From positions 1,364,001-1,428,000 of the forward strand of contig JAPFFF010000017.1 in the NCBI GenBank assembly GCA_039105265.1: a DNA stretch of 64,000 nucleotides. Reading direction: 5' to 3'. A model generated the notes under the pieces. It ran no database searches. It saw only the letters and a list, made by a program, of their open reading frames with translations, and was not told the DNA's origin. Position numbers and translations under genes: made by a program. Each line of letters opens with the position of its first letter. Within the stretch, counting starts at the first letter, position 1. This document shows, in pieces, positions 10,443 through 20,262 of this stretch. This DNA is from Tritrichomonas musculus. Taxonomy: Eukaryota; Parabasalia; Tritrichomonadida; Tritrichomonadidae.

Positions 10443-11429
10443 TTACCTCATCTTGTATTCATATGTACAGGTTTTTCCATTAACAGTGAAAGTGAGCTTA
10501 AAGTCTTGATCACGTGGATTTCTATCATTTGGCTTCATTTCAAAGTGACCGTGAATACTTTGATCAATGTCAACTTGAACTGGCTGAGGAAGATAAAAAA
10601 TAGATTGAGACCAATGTGTTGACTTCTTATATGGAGAAGTTGATAATTCAATTTCTTTATCTCCTCCTTTGAATGAAACGTCAAACCAAACAACAAATGC
10701 ATGCATTGTATCTTTTTGGAAAGGCCATAAATCAAAATCGGTGCTGATTGAAAGATCTTCTTTCTGACATTTGTTAAGATCAAATGTAACAAGCAAGCAA
10801 TCATCAGTAATGATATTGTTTTGAGGAACAGTGTCAACAAGTGGTTCAATAAGAGCCCATTCCTTAATTGGTGTATAATTGAATCCATAAACGTTATCCC
10901 AAAAGTCAATCTTCTTCTTTCTATACTCAGCATCTTCGATTGCAGCAATAAACATTCTTGCCTGACTTGGCATCATAGTTCCAGTTTCTTTCATAAATTT
11001 ATTACGTGCAAATATGACAGATGGAAGCATTGATTCATAAAGTAATGCATAACCCATCCATTCACTTATCACAACATCAACTTTTTCAGGAAGATCAATT
11101 TCTTCGGCAATACCTTGTATAACTGTAATAATATCTTGGAAGCCATTTTCAGCAATAATTTGGCGTGCATACTCAACAATAGATGATCGCTCAACAGCAT
11201 ATACTTTGCGTGCACCAGCTTTAGCTGCAAACATTGAAAGAATACCTGTTCCACATCCAACATCAAGCACAACCTTGTCCTTAATTAAAGATGGATTTTG
11301 GTATATTGCATTTCGATAAGATAAAGTTCTGATTGAATCTTTAAGCATATCTTCATGAATTCCAATATGCGCATAACTATCAAAATAATAGTCTTGATCT
11401 TGAGAAGCTTCGATTTCTTCAACAGACAT
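10443..11429 (-). CDS. PRMT1: Type I protein arginine methyltransferase, PRMT1-like
   Basis: The protein has 328 residues with an ATG start (CAT at 11427-11429). It shows the full PRMT1 signature: YFDSYAHIGIHEDML (about 15-29), SAM-binding VLDVGCGTG (54-62), the double-E loop SEWMGYALLYE (122-132) with both catalytic glutamates, and a THW loop (STHWS, near 270). These residues define an active enzyme transferring methyl groups from S-adenosylmethionine to arginine in histones such as H4R3 and in RGG proteins. Length is slightly below the usual 345-370, mainly at the N-terminus. The stop codon lies in a small palindrome. It is transcribed in the same direction as TMEM18, with a 333-base gap. 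It is the only clear chromatin-modifying enzyme in the window. Confidence 0.96.
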   Translation of the reverse strand: MSVEEIEASQDQDYYFDSYAHIGIHEDMLKDSIRTLSYRNAIYQNPSLIKDKVVLDVGCGTGILSMFAAKAGARKVYAVERSSIVEYARQIIAENGFQDIITVIQGIAEEIDLPEKVDVVISEWMGYALLYESMLPSVIFARNKFMKETGTMMPSQARMFIAAIEDAEYRKKKIDFWDNVYGFNYTPIKEWALIEPLVDTVPQNNIITDDCLLVTFDLNKCQKEDLSISTDFDLWPFQKDTMHAFVVWFDVSFKGGDKEIELSTSPYKKSTHWSQSIFYLPQPVQVDIDQSIHGHFEMKPNDRNPRDQDFKLTFTVNGKTCTYEYKMR

Positions 11430-11812
11430 TTGATTTCTCTTGATTTTCTTTTGACCAAGATTAAATAACTGCTATTTTCAAGGCTAATTTTTTTACCTTC
11501 AATTGGCCATTTTTTTCAAATGAATACAAAATGAGATCATTCAATATTGAATGTAAATTCAAAAAATTGAATTATTTATTCTTTTATATGATTCATTCTT
11601 TTGCGATTCGAATTTAAAATGCTTTGGCTTAATTTTAGTAAAATAATAATAGTGAACTAACAGATATTATATATTCACTGCTCATAAAAAAATTTACATA
11701 TATCTAATATATTTAATTCTCTTAAAGTTTTATAATAATAATAATCATTTCCACTAAAATCTGGTATATATTTGATAAAGAGCCCTAATCTAATGGAGAA
11801 GCAATATGATGA
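11430..11812. other. Divergent intergenic region between PRMT1 and the EF-hand/WD40 gene
   Basis: AT-rich region that must hold the promoters of both divergent genes. No element could be assigned with confidence. Confidence 0.4.
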
Positions 11813-14731
11813 ATGATAATTATAGAGATTTATATCCGAACGAATAAAAATTCAAAAAGTTCATCAAAAATCTTTGAATCACGTTTAAAATTTCTCAATA
11901 ACATGAAATCAAGTCGGAGTTCATCTAGAATAAACACTTCAAACATTTCACTTAATCAAAATAACAGCCATTCATCAAGTTTAGAAGAAAGTGAATTTAT
12001 TCCTGGCAATAATTGGATTCAAAAAATTCAATTTGCTTTTAACGAAGCTGATGTTGGAAATAAAAAATATATTACGCTTGACCAATGGATGAATTCAAGA
12101 TTAGGATTAATAGTTACGAGTGAAAAACTTGTAGATGACCGATTGAGAGAATACTTTATTCAGATTGATTCTAACAGTGATGGCGTTGTGTCATGGGAAG
12201 AATTAGTTGAATATTTAACTTGTCAACAGAGAAATATAAATGCAGATTCATTTGATAAAAATTTAAATCTAGTTCATGTTGCACCTGACCTTGCAACAGC
12301 ACACAAATTTCGAAAGACAACAGATTGCTTACGAGCAATTTATGTCAGATATATCGAACAAATCATTACTTTGACAGAATCAGCTTTAACATTTTGGAAT
12401 TTAGATTGTAACCCAAGTTTTCATTTTACCGATACAGATGGCTTTGTGGACTTTTGCTATCTTTCTTGTTTATCTCGTCTTGCAATTGCTACAAAAAATA
12501 GAAAAATTATTTTTTTTGATATTAAAACAAAATGCAAAATGCCATTTTCCATTAAAGCCACAGTTGATGATGAAGATATTCCTAAATTGTCATTATCTGA
12601 TACAAAAGAAACATTGCATAACTTTAAGAAACATCCAAAACCACCATTATATCATATTTCAACTGCAATATCTAGTAACCCTGAGCAACCATTGATATAT
12701 GTTGGTAATCAAGAGGGACGTGTTGAAATATTTTCACTATTTCCTTCTCAAAAAGTAAGATATTCTTGGGATGCCGAGCGTATCAAAGTTAAAATACTTC
12801 ATAAGGGACCAATCACACAAATTACATATGTATCATCTATATCGTCTTTTATCTCATGTGGTGAAGATGGTGCAATCTACATTTGGCAATTTGATCAGAA
12901 AACAAAACTTTTTAATATTAGTTATTCATACAAAGAGACCATGAACACTCCAATTAGTTCATTTGTTTTTGATGATAGGACAGGAACGATAATTTATACA
13001 ATGCCAGCCCATTACTTCGGAGTATGGAAGGTATATACACATCAGCATCTAATTAAGGAAACGCCATCACAACTGATTTCACTCATTGCATTAGTCTCAA
13101 TCAGCGAAGAATCTTCCTTTATTGTTACAGTCTCAACAAATAATTTTATATCAATATATGTTCCTCCGAATCTCGATATAGTTTCAAGCTATTTTATGAA
13201 TTATCATCATTTCCTTTGTGCTCCTTCGAAAGCAATATACATAAACAATCATCTTTACTTAATTGGAAACTACATATCTTGTTGGCATTGCCAAACAGCC
13301 GATTCTGACGGTTTACCCCCTCATAAGCATCCTTTAATAGATGCTCTAGCAAATGATACTTTTGGGCGAATTATTACATGCGATGAAACAGGAGATATTT
13401 TCAGCTGGGACATAACAACAGGAAATAAACTTTTATCATTCAATTTATCAGAAAAAGAATCAGTTGTCACATCAATAAAAAGTGACTCTCTCTCACGCAG
13501 ATTGATTATTGGATATTCAAATGGAGTTGTCAAAGTTGTTTCCGCAATCTCTGGATCATTACTGAGTGACACTGGAAAAGAGCCACTTGAAGGAGGCTGC
13601 AATTATGCCTTATTTGCGACAATGCTTTCGAACAAATATATAATTGCAGCAAATGGAAGGAGTTCCATTGTTCTCTATGAAGATCATCCATCAAAAAACT
13701 TTAGATTTTTGCGATGTTATCATGGACATAACGAACAAATATCGAAAATATATAATTTGAAAAATACTTTTTTACTCTCAATTGGAATGGAAAATGAACT
13801 TTTTCTTTGGTCAAATAAATTAACAATTCCAATCTTCAAATATGAATTACCAAATGAACCAACTGAAGCAGCTGATCTTTCATTCTCTGATAGTTTGTTT
13901 ATTGTTGGAGATATATTAGGATATGTTCATGTCATGACAAAGGACAATAAAGCACCAATTTCATCAATAAATATATTTAAGATGAACATTTCTTCACCAA
14001 TCTCATCTTTAGCTTCTTCTGAAAGTCTTTCTATCATTGTTGTTGGTAACAGAGAAGGTTATATTCGTTATTGCACTTATGAAGATGATAAACTTGTTGA
14101 AAAAGACTTGTTTTGTGCTCATTTTGATACAATACAATCTTTAGCAATCTCAGAAAAGTCAAAAATTGTAATCAGTTCTGGAAGAGATGATGAAATTAGA
14201 TTATGGAATATTGATGAATTAAAGTTTATCGGCGTTTTAGGAAAACATAAGAAATGGAAATTAAGTGATGAATCAACATTTCAACCACTTCCTTTTGAAA
14301 CAGAAAAAGAATTGTTCATTGAGAAAAAATCAAATGGCCAAAAAAATGGTCAGAATAAAAATGATTTTAATAATTTCAACAATAATTTCGATGTTTCAGA
14401 CAGTACTGATAATTTGATTGATAATGGAAATAATCAAAAAGAAGAAGATGATATAGCTCTTTATCGTCCTGTAACTCAGCCTGAATTTACTCTTCCTTCA
14501 TCTGAAAAAATGTTCAAAGAAATAGAAGAAACTTGTCTGGCTGGAAGAGACAGACCAAAAATGTATGAAAGGCTAATGAGAGTGAAGCCAAGTCAAACAA
14601 CAATCAAAGGACAAGAACTCATGCAGTTCGGTGATTTGGTCACCGATGTTGAACTTGAAAATACTGCAAAGATGGTGAAGCAATTAAGGCATTTGGGTGT
14701 CAGAAAAAAGAAAAAGAAAGCAACTGACTAG
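11813..14731 (+). CDS. EF-hand and WD40-repeat protein, WDR49/CFAP337-like
   Basis: The longest frame begins at the ATG at 11813 (972 residues); a second ATG at 11903 (MKSSRSSS...) could equally be the start, since the first 30 residues look atypical. After a Ser-rich N-terminus there is an EF-hand pair: a degenerate hand, then a canonical Ca-binding loop DSNSDGVVSWEE (about 119-130). The rest is a double beta-propeller of WD40-like repeats, with readable repeats ending GAIYIW, GDIFSWD and DEIRLWN. A low-complexity Asn/Asp linker (about 840-885) and a basic tail ending RKKKKKATD follow. EF-hand plus WD40 in this order is the architecture of WDR49/CFAP337, a ciliary microtubule-associated protein, which would fit a flagellated protist. 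The exact orthology is an inference; a generic EF-hand/WD40 protein is the alternative. Confidence 0.75.
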   Translation: MIIIEIYIRTNKNSKSSSKIFESRLKFLNNMKSSRSSSRINTSNISLNQNNSHSSSLEESEFIPGNNWIQKIQFAFNEADVGNKKYITLDQWMNSRLGLIVTSEKLVDDRLREYFIQIDSNSDGVVSWEELVEYLTCQQRNINADSFDKNLNLVHVAPDLATAHKFRKTTDCLRAIYVRYIEQIITLTESALTFWNLDCNPSFHFTDTDGFVDFCYLSCLSRLAIATKNRKIIFFDIKTKCKMPFSIKATVDDEDIPKLSLSDTKETLHNFKKHPKPPLYHISTAISSNPEQPLIYVGNQEGRVEIFSLFPSQKVRYSWDAERIKVKILHKGPITQITYVSSISSFISCGEDGAIYIWQFDQKTKLFNISYSYKETMNTPISSFVFDDRTGTIIYTMPAHYFGVWKVYTHQHLIKETPSQLISLIALVSISEESSFIVTVSTNNFISIYVPPNLDIVSSYFMNYHHFLCAPSKAIYINNHLYLIGNYISCWHCQTADSDGLPPHKHPLIDALANDTFGRIITCDETGDIFSWDITTGNKLLSFNLSEKESVVTSIKSDSLSRRLIIGYSNGVVKVVSAISGSLLSDTGKEPLEGGCNYALFATMLSNKYIIAANGRSSIVLYEDHPSKNFRFLRCYHGHNEQISKIYNLKNTFLLSIGMENELFLWSNKLTIPIFKYELPNEPTEAADLSFSDSLFIVGDILGYVHVMTKDNKAPISSINIFKMNISSPISSLASSESLSIIVVGNREGYIRYCTYEDDKLVEKDLFCAHFDTIQSLAISEKSKIVISSGRDDEIRLWNIDELKFIGVLGKHKKWKLSDESTFQPLPFETEKELFIEKKSNGQKNGQNKNDFNNFNNNFDVSDSTDNLIDNGNNQKEEDDIALYRPVTQPEFTLPSSEKMFKEIEETCLAGRDRPKMYERLMRVKPSQTTIKGQELMQFGDLVTDVELENTAKMVKQLRHLGVRKKKKKATD

Positions 14732-15151
14732 ATTTTGTTTTATAAATTGTTTTTTAATGTTTGTAAATCCAATTTATTCATCTGATTTTTTTTTTTTTTT
14801 TTTTTTAATTTTCCAGAATTGGGTCTTGACTTTCACAATATATTCTTGAATCAGCCATTTTTTTTATGATTTAATATGATTTATCTAATTCAAATTTAAA
14901 AGAGCTTGGAAAATGTTTATGTCTTTTAAATTTAGCCCAAAAATCAATTGACTAATTAAATAAACAATCATTTAAGAACGAAAAATGATAAAAGATATTC
15001 TTAGAAAAATAGCTTAAAAAATATTAATGTAAATGATTGATATAGGAATATGTACAAGTCAAAAAATCATATTTAAAAACAAACACAATAATTTGATAGG
15101 TAATATAAAAATTTAAAAAACAACATAAAAAATATAAAACAATAACAATAG
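14732..15151. other. Convergent intergenic spacer
   Basis: Contains a long T run (about 14788-14806) shortly after the EF-hand/WD40 stop codon. Otherwise AT-rich with nothing recognisable. Confidence 0.5.
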
Positions 15152-16396
15152 TTACTCGACAACCTTATGGAAAAAGTTAATAATTATTGCAAAAATGATC
15201 GATACTAAGCATATCAAAAATAAGAAAAGTGAACCAATAAAGTGAAGCATATTTTTTTTCCTGAATGCTGCTAAATACATCAGCGGAACTATGAAAAACA
15301 TTATTAGTTCACTCGAAAATTCATGTAAAAAGGTAATTATTACAGAAAAAGGTTCTGAAAATCCTGATAGAATAACACCAAGTATGAAAATGATGATCCC
15401 AGTCATAATCCAAATTTCAAAATGCAAAAATTCATTACGTGAATATATATTGACGAAGATGTATCTGAATTGATTTAAATAACATGGCATTGTGTATAAA
15501 ATTGCAAAAATTAAACATATTTGACCACCAAAATTAATTGAATCGCTTTTGGTAAGTGAAGCACTTTGAGGTGGATTGTTAAAAAATGTCATATATGTAA
15601 AAATACCAAAAATATTATAAAAAATGAATGATAAGAAAAAACCAATAAAAAAGGCTCTAAATAATCGACGTTGAGTTGGGTATGATAAATTACCTAAGCT
15701 TGGATAATTTAATGGCATAGTTATATAAGATGTCATAAAAATCGCAATATTTTCTATGATTTTCGAGTTTAATTGACCTACTGAAAGTTTATGATCTGGA
15801 TCAAATCCATAATCAATAATACTATTGGAAAAAGAGTAAATAACATATATAATGAGTAAAATTAAAGTGAAAAAATCTAAATAAGATAAAATAATGAAAA
15901 ATTTGAGTGACCTTGTTCCACTAATAGGCAAACAATAAATAATCAAAACTAAAAGTAGAATGAAATAATGATCTTTTGAAAAACTTGAAGTGTTTGGAAA
16001 TAAAAAATCAATGCATTCATTCGTTACGATTACAATAATTCTAAAATATCTTGCAATAGCTGTTTGGCAAACAATTACTGATATGATTAAAGGAATTAGT
16101 GCAGTTTTTTTGCTGATTGTAGCTTTCCATATATCGTCAATTGTATCTTGATGCGCATAACAAGCGCATTTAATATATAAAAAGAGGCTATACAAACTAA
16201 TTAACATGAAGATAGCACTAATTATAATATTAGGAATTATCCCGCATTGATAAGAATAACCCACTTTAAGAATACCAATTCCAGATATAAAATTGAAGAT
16301 GAAAATACCAAATTCAAACATATTTAATGAATTTGCATGAGTCTCAACAACTTGAATATCCTTTTCTGTAAATCGAGACTTATTAATCAAAAACAT
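15152..16396 (-). CDS. Amino acid/auxin permease (AAAP) family transporter
   Basis: The frame extends to 16471 but starts there with TTG; the first ATG is at 16394-16396, giving about 414 residues. About 11 hydrophobic segments are evident. The first membrane segment carries FNFISGIGILKVGYSYQCG, the Trichomonas-style version of the AAAP opening motif (FNL-NS-GAGIL-P-A), and further segments match the family layout. AAAP (SLC32/36/38-type) carriers move neutral amino acids with H+ or Na+ across the plasma or lysosomal membrane; trichomonads have many. It is more divergent than the second AAAP gene in this window (42938-44215), and substrate cannot be inferred. A poly-T/poly-A run just upstream (16419-16430) makes the upstream frame unreliable. 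Confidence 0.85.
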   Translation of the reverse strand: MFLINKSRFTEKDIQVVETHANSLNMFEFGIFIFNFISGIGILKVGYSYQCGIIPNIIISAIFMLISLYSLFLYIKCACYAHQDTIDDIWKATISKKTALIPLIISVIVCQTAIARYFRIIVIVTNECIDFLFPNTSSFSKDHYFILLLVLIIYCLPISGTRSLKFFIILSYLDFFTLILLIIYVIYSFSNSIIDYGFDPDHKLSVGQLNSKIIENIAIFMTSYITMPLNYPSLGNLSYPTQRRLFRAFFIGFFLSFIFYNIFGIFTYMTFFNNPPQSASLTKSDSINFGGQICLIFAILYTMPCYLNQFRYIFVNIYSRNEFLHFEIWIMTGIIIFILGVILSGFSEPFSVIITFLHEFSSELIMFFIVPLMYLAAFRKKNMLHFIGSLFLFLICLVSIIFAIIINFFHKVVE

Positions 16397-16503
16397 TAAA
16401 ATTGTTAGGATTAAATTAAAAAAAAAAAAAAACGTTATTTGTTGATAAAAAAACAATTTGTTTAAAAACAAGAAAATATAATATATATTATTCTATAAAT
16501 TAA

Positions 16504-18018
16504 TTACATCGTATTTCGTGCAATTTCTATATGGTTATTCCAAAACAGTGACAAAGCTGTTGGAATATCAGCATCACCAAGTAAAAGTGCATCTTTTTCT
16601 TCGATCAAGTAGCCTTTAGTTCCAGGATCTTCTGGTTTTTCAACATCAGGTTGCTTGTGAAGCATATTTTTCAAAGGTTGCGTTGAAACTTCTGGAAATG
16701 CATTTTCCCATTTAAAATCATCATTGTCGTTTTTTGATTTTGAAGATGATAAAGAGGAAAATGATGTAAATTGTGGCTGAAACTTAAAAGTATCACGATG
16801 CCCTCCATCTTCTTCTCTCATTATTGTAGTAAAAAAGTGACGTCTAGGTGGTTCATCACTGGAAAGTTCAACTCCAATTACAGCACCACTCTCAAATTGC
16901 AAAAAGAATGTTTTATTGACAGCAGCAACTCCAGTGAGAGATTCTTGCTCAAGAGTTTCGAAAGGTTTCATTATGATATCGAAAGGACGAAGCGGTGCTG
17001 CAAATTCTGATTCTGTGTAAGGGAAAAATAAGGTTTCAGAAGCTTCTGAGCATTGTGCAACAATACTATCGAAAACTCTGCCAGAATTCTCAATCTTTGT
17101 TATAAATAAAGACATTGGAAGGGAAGAGAAATGATATTCAAATTTGGTTGATGATTCTGTAGGAAAACGAAGATCAATAAAGTCTATTCCTGTATTAGAT
17201 GAAACTGCTATTTGATGCATGTCAATTGGGAGAATTGATGACGCGTTTTGAATTGGACAAGCAATTATATCTTGGTATGGGTTTTCGAGGCGTAAATCAA
17301 ATAATTGAACCGCATTATGAAAAGAAGCAGCTATTACACGCGGATGAGATGCAAAATCTACCGAGCTCATCGCAAAATCTTCTTCAACTGGTATTTCAAG
17401 CTTTGAAATAACATTATTCTGTGAATAGAGAGTAATGGTACCATCTTCTAAAATGGTTAATGATTCACCTTCTATGAAGAAACTTACTTTAGCGTCTGCT
17501 GGGCGAGAAAAATTATCTGGATCTGTCTCAAGAAATGCCGTGTTCATAAATCTAGATATTGGATCATTTGTAATAGAAAATATGACAGAGTTTCTAATGG
17601 TATTTGCAATACCAAAGGTGTTAGATTTGTTTATTGAGAGTGATGTGCAAAGTGAGCGAGTTGAAATTGATGGTGAAACACGTGACCAATTATCTACTAT
17701 TAATGGATTTTCAATCATTCTGATTGATGAGCCTGAACTTTCAAATAGCAAATTCTCATATACAGAAAGACAATTTCGAGTTTTCAGATGTTGATAGTAC
17801 AAATTAAAATCAAATGCTTGCCCTAAATGAGGATATCGTACAGGATCAGTTGGTTGCGCGTTTAAAAAAGAGCAAAAATTTTTGGATAATGATGGTGTTT
17901 TAAGACTTGGCGTACGAAATATAGTAACATATCTTGATGATCCAATTTGAAAAGGAACAAGTTGTCTTATCCCAAGAAAAAATAATGATTGCGATGTTTG
18001 CTCATCAGGTTCATCCAT
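16504..18018 (-). CDS. Beta-propeller-like protein, possibly TAF1C/RRN6-like
   Basis: The protein has 504 residues starting at ATG (CAT at 18016-18018). No membrane segments or signal peptide are seen. The middle reads like a degenerate WD40 propeller: FASHPRVIAASFHNAVQLFD followed by LR, then a GIDFIDLRFP strand about 45 residues later. The pairing of HPR...DLR with a later (I/V)D-R-P strand recalls TAF1C/RRN6, the propeller subunit of the RNA polymerase I SL1/core factor. That resemblance is weak and from memory. A Ser-rich linker (about 405-420) and an acidic C-terminal region with a short helical tail follow. It sits 107 bases downstream of nothing transcribed toward it and tandem with the AAAP gene. 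Treat as a conserved-looking protein of unknown function. Confidence 0.6.
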   Translation of the reverse strand: MDEPDEQTSQSLFFLGIRQLVPFQIGSSRYVTIFRTPSLKTPSLSKNFCSFLNAQPTDPVRYPHLGQAFDFNLYYQHLKTRNCLSVYENLLFESSGSSIRMIENPLIVDNWSRVSPSISTRSLCTSLSINKSNTFGIANTIRNSVIFSITNDPISRFMNTAFLETDPDNFSRPADAKVSFFIEGESLTILEDGTITLYSQNNVISKLEIPVEEDFAMSSVDFASHPRVIAASFHNAVQLFDLRLENPYQDIIACPIQNASSILPIDMHQIAVSSNTGIDFIDLRFPTESSTKFEYHFSSLPMSLFITKIENSGRVFDSIVAQCSEASETLFFPYTESEFAAPLRPFDIIMKPFETLEQESLTGVAAVNKTFFLQFESGAVIGVELSSDEPPRRHFFTTIMREEDGGHRDTFKFQPQFTSFSSLSSSKSKNDNDDFKWENAFPEVSTQPLKNMLHKQPDVEKPEDPGTKGYLIEEKDALLLGDADIPTALSLFWNNHIEIARNTM

Positions 18019-18147
18019 ATCATTAAATAATTTGAATTGAAAAATGGCCGTATATAAATTTTAAAAATCAGAATTATCTAGTCTAAAAAAGAAAAATCCA
18101 ATAAACATTCGTTTTATATAATAATTAAAATAAAAATTAATTTTGAT
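18019..18147. other. Short spacer outside the MAP65 repeat arm
   Basis: AT-rich sequence that separates the preceding gene from the left end of the MAP65 repeat arm at 18148. Sequence similarity to the other arm fades here. Confidence 0.4.
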
Positions 18148-19800
18148 TTCAAACAAAATTATATTATAAATAGAATTCTAATTCTAGTTATAAAATTGAA
18201 TATTAATAATAAATAATAAAATAAATAGATATGAGGAGAGAAAGGCGAAAAAAAGAGATATTTTTGATTTCGTTTGTAACATCGATAATAAATAAAATGA
18301 ATGAATAAAGCAAAGGATAAAGTTAAGAAAATGGTGAACGTGTTTGTAAATTTTTGAGTGTTTGTTGACGTTTTGTAAGACCTCGTTTGGTGTTATATTT
18401 ATATTGATCTTTCGTGTTAATTTGTTGTGTTGATTCATTGATTTTTTGCATAAGAAGCTGTTTCCCAATATCTGGAACTGTGCTATCTTGTCGTGTTCGA
18501 TGAAATCGAACACTGTTCTCTTCTTGTGTAGAATTTTCATTCATATACGTACGATTATAGTTAATACCATTAAATTCAAAATCATAGCCATGTTGTTCTT
18601 TAAAGTCAACTAAATATTGAAGCAGCTTTTTCTCAAGTCGTGGAAGTTCTTCACGTGCTTTGCGACGTGCTTTATCTTCTTCAAGAAGGCGTCGACTTGA
18701 TCCTCGTTCTCGTGGATTAATATTACTACTTTTATTAAGAAGATCTTTATAACTTTCGATTTGACTAATAACTTCAATAATCGGTTGCATGTAAATTTGA
18801 TCTTTCTTTAATTCTTCAAGTTTATTCGTTAAAAATAATATTTCTTCTTCAACATTTTTGCCTTGATATTTCGGTCGATGGCGAAGTGGAATTTTGAGTT
18901 GTTCACAAATGTTATGAATTTCTCGTGTAAGACCTTTTAATACTTGTGGAATTCGTGTTTCTCGATTTTCTCGTAAAAATTCTACTTCATCTCGAAGTTT
19001 ATTTAACGTTTGTTCTGATAAATCATTTTGCGTTTCAATTTGATCACTAGGATCAACGGCAAAAATTAAATAATAATGTTGAATTTCTTTAATTAATTCA
19101 TCACTTTCTTCTTGGCGGCGCGTTTTAAGTTCTTCAAGACGTGCTTCCTCTTCTTGAAGACGTTGGAGAGAAGCGTCAGTAATTGATTCCGTTTCAAATA
19201 TTTCTTTAATATCTGTTTCTTCATTCTCTTGAAGTTCTGAATTTAATGCACTAATTCGATTTTCTAAAGACGCAAATAAATTTTCTCGTTGTTCAATTAA
19301 ATCATCAAGCGTTTTAATTCGCTGTTTAAATCGATTTAATCGTTCTTGTGTGATATCTGTATTACCAATCTCTGAAAATTCATCGCGTTCATCTTCTGAA
19401 ATACCAAGACGATTAAAAAGTTCACTTAAACGATTGTATAAACGTTCTAATTCTTGATATCGTGGTCGATATTTGGAATGTATTTCTTTAATGCTTTCTT
19501 TAGTTTCTGCTATTTGAATTTGAAGTGGCGTTGACGAATTAATTTGAAGTGTTGACGTAGTGTCTCCATATATTTTTTGGACGCGTCGGAATTCTTCTTG
19601 TGCTGTACGTAGTTCTTCGCGCATTTCTTCTAATCGTTCACTCGTTTTCGCAATGCAATTTTGATACGCCGTATATAAATTTAATTCAATATCTTGAATT
19701 TCTTTCATTTTCTCGGTCTGCGTTAATCCAATCATTTTCCACATTCTGTCGAGATTTGGATCGATTTTAAAGGTGATAAGCTTTTGTCGATTCATTTCAT
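18148..19800 (-). repeat. Left arm of a 1,653-bp inverted repeat (MAP65 copy 1)
   Basis: This segment, read on the minus strand, matches 25403-27055 read on the plus strand. Both arms have the same length from start codon to arm end (1,648 bp), so no indels separate them. Every coding stretch compared by eye was identical; only two substitutions were seen, both in the 3' untranslated part. Similarity drops abruptly about 5 bp upstream of the ATG. Confidence 0.9.
18323..19795 (-). CDS. MAP65/PRC1/Ase1-like microtubule cross-linker, copy 1
   Basis: The protein has 490 residues starting at ATG (19793-19795) and is identical to the product of 25408-26880. The N-terminal helix LDRMWKMIGLTQTEKM with Trp18 corresponds to the L-x-x-I-W-x-x-I-G opening of MAP65/PRC1/Ase1. 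The body is coiled coil with RLYNRLSELFNRLGI. The segment GSSRRLLEEDKARRKAREEL (about 373-392), followed by a KLEEKL-type helix and HGYDFEFNG, matches the conserved microtubule-binding spectrin end (RGG-LL-EEK-RK-keLPKLEE). Members dimerise and cross-link antiparallel microtubules in the spindle midzone or cytoskeletal bundles. A basic Arg/Lys/Gln tail follows. Length is a little below the usual 550-730. A 118-residue frame overlapping its 3' end is a shadow. Confidence 0.85.
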   Translation of the reverse strand: MNRQKLITFKIDPNLDRMWKMIGLTQTEKMKEIQDIELNLYTAYQNCIAKTSERLEEMREELRTAQEEFRRVQKIYGDTTSTLQINSSTPLQIQIAETKESIKEIHSKYRPRYQELERLYNRLSELFNRLGISEDERDEFSEIGNTDITQERLNRFKQRIKTLDDLIEQRENLFASLENRISALNSELQENEETDIKEIFETESITDASLQRLQEEEARLEELKTRRQEESDELIKEIQHYYLIFAVDPSDQIETQNDLSEQTLNKLRDEVEFLRENRETRIPQVLKGLTREIHNICEQLKIPLRHRPKYQGKNVEEEILFLTNKLEELKKDQIYMQPIIEVISQIESYKDLLNKSSNINPRERGSSRRLLEEDKARRKAREELPRLEKKLLQYLVDFKEQHGYDFEFNGINYNRTYMNENSTQEENSVRFHRTRQDSTVPDIGKQLLMQKINESTQQINTKDQYKYNTKRGLTKRQQTLKNLQTRSPFS

Positions 19801-20262
19801 TTATTTATACTTTTCAAATTTTTCAATTATTTAGTGAAAAAATGAAAATCCGTTTACATATTTTTTCATAGAAATAAAATTTACATTTAATGTCACTGAT
19901 CATGCATTTTATTTATCACATTTCTATGATGTTCCTTAATAAATTTATGTAGGTTTTTGATTAACAAACTTTCGAACTACTTCAAAAAAAAATCTAATTT
20001 TTTCCTTAGAATTAATCGATATGATCATACTATTGAAATTAAAACCTAAAACAAATTTTACATAAAAAGTAATTTTCTTTTTCAGATTTCAAGAGAGAGT
20101 TACGATCAATCTTATTTGGAATTAATGATTGTCAAAAAGAAAAATAATAATAACAATCAATTTATAAAAAGATTCTTGCATTAGAATCTGAAAAATTTGC
20201 ATTTATTTTTAAAAAAAAAAAAAATCTAATAATATAAAAATACTAACCTAAAAAAATAGTCA
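19796..20262. other. Upstream region of MAP65 copy 1
   Basis: Contains, on the minus strand, GTAAACGGAT (19848-19857) and AATAATTGAA (19823-19832). The same two blocks occur upstream of copy 2 at nearly the same distance from the ATG, so they may be promoter elements or remnants of shared ancestry. A poly-A run lies near 20211-20223. Confidence 0.4.
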
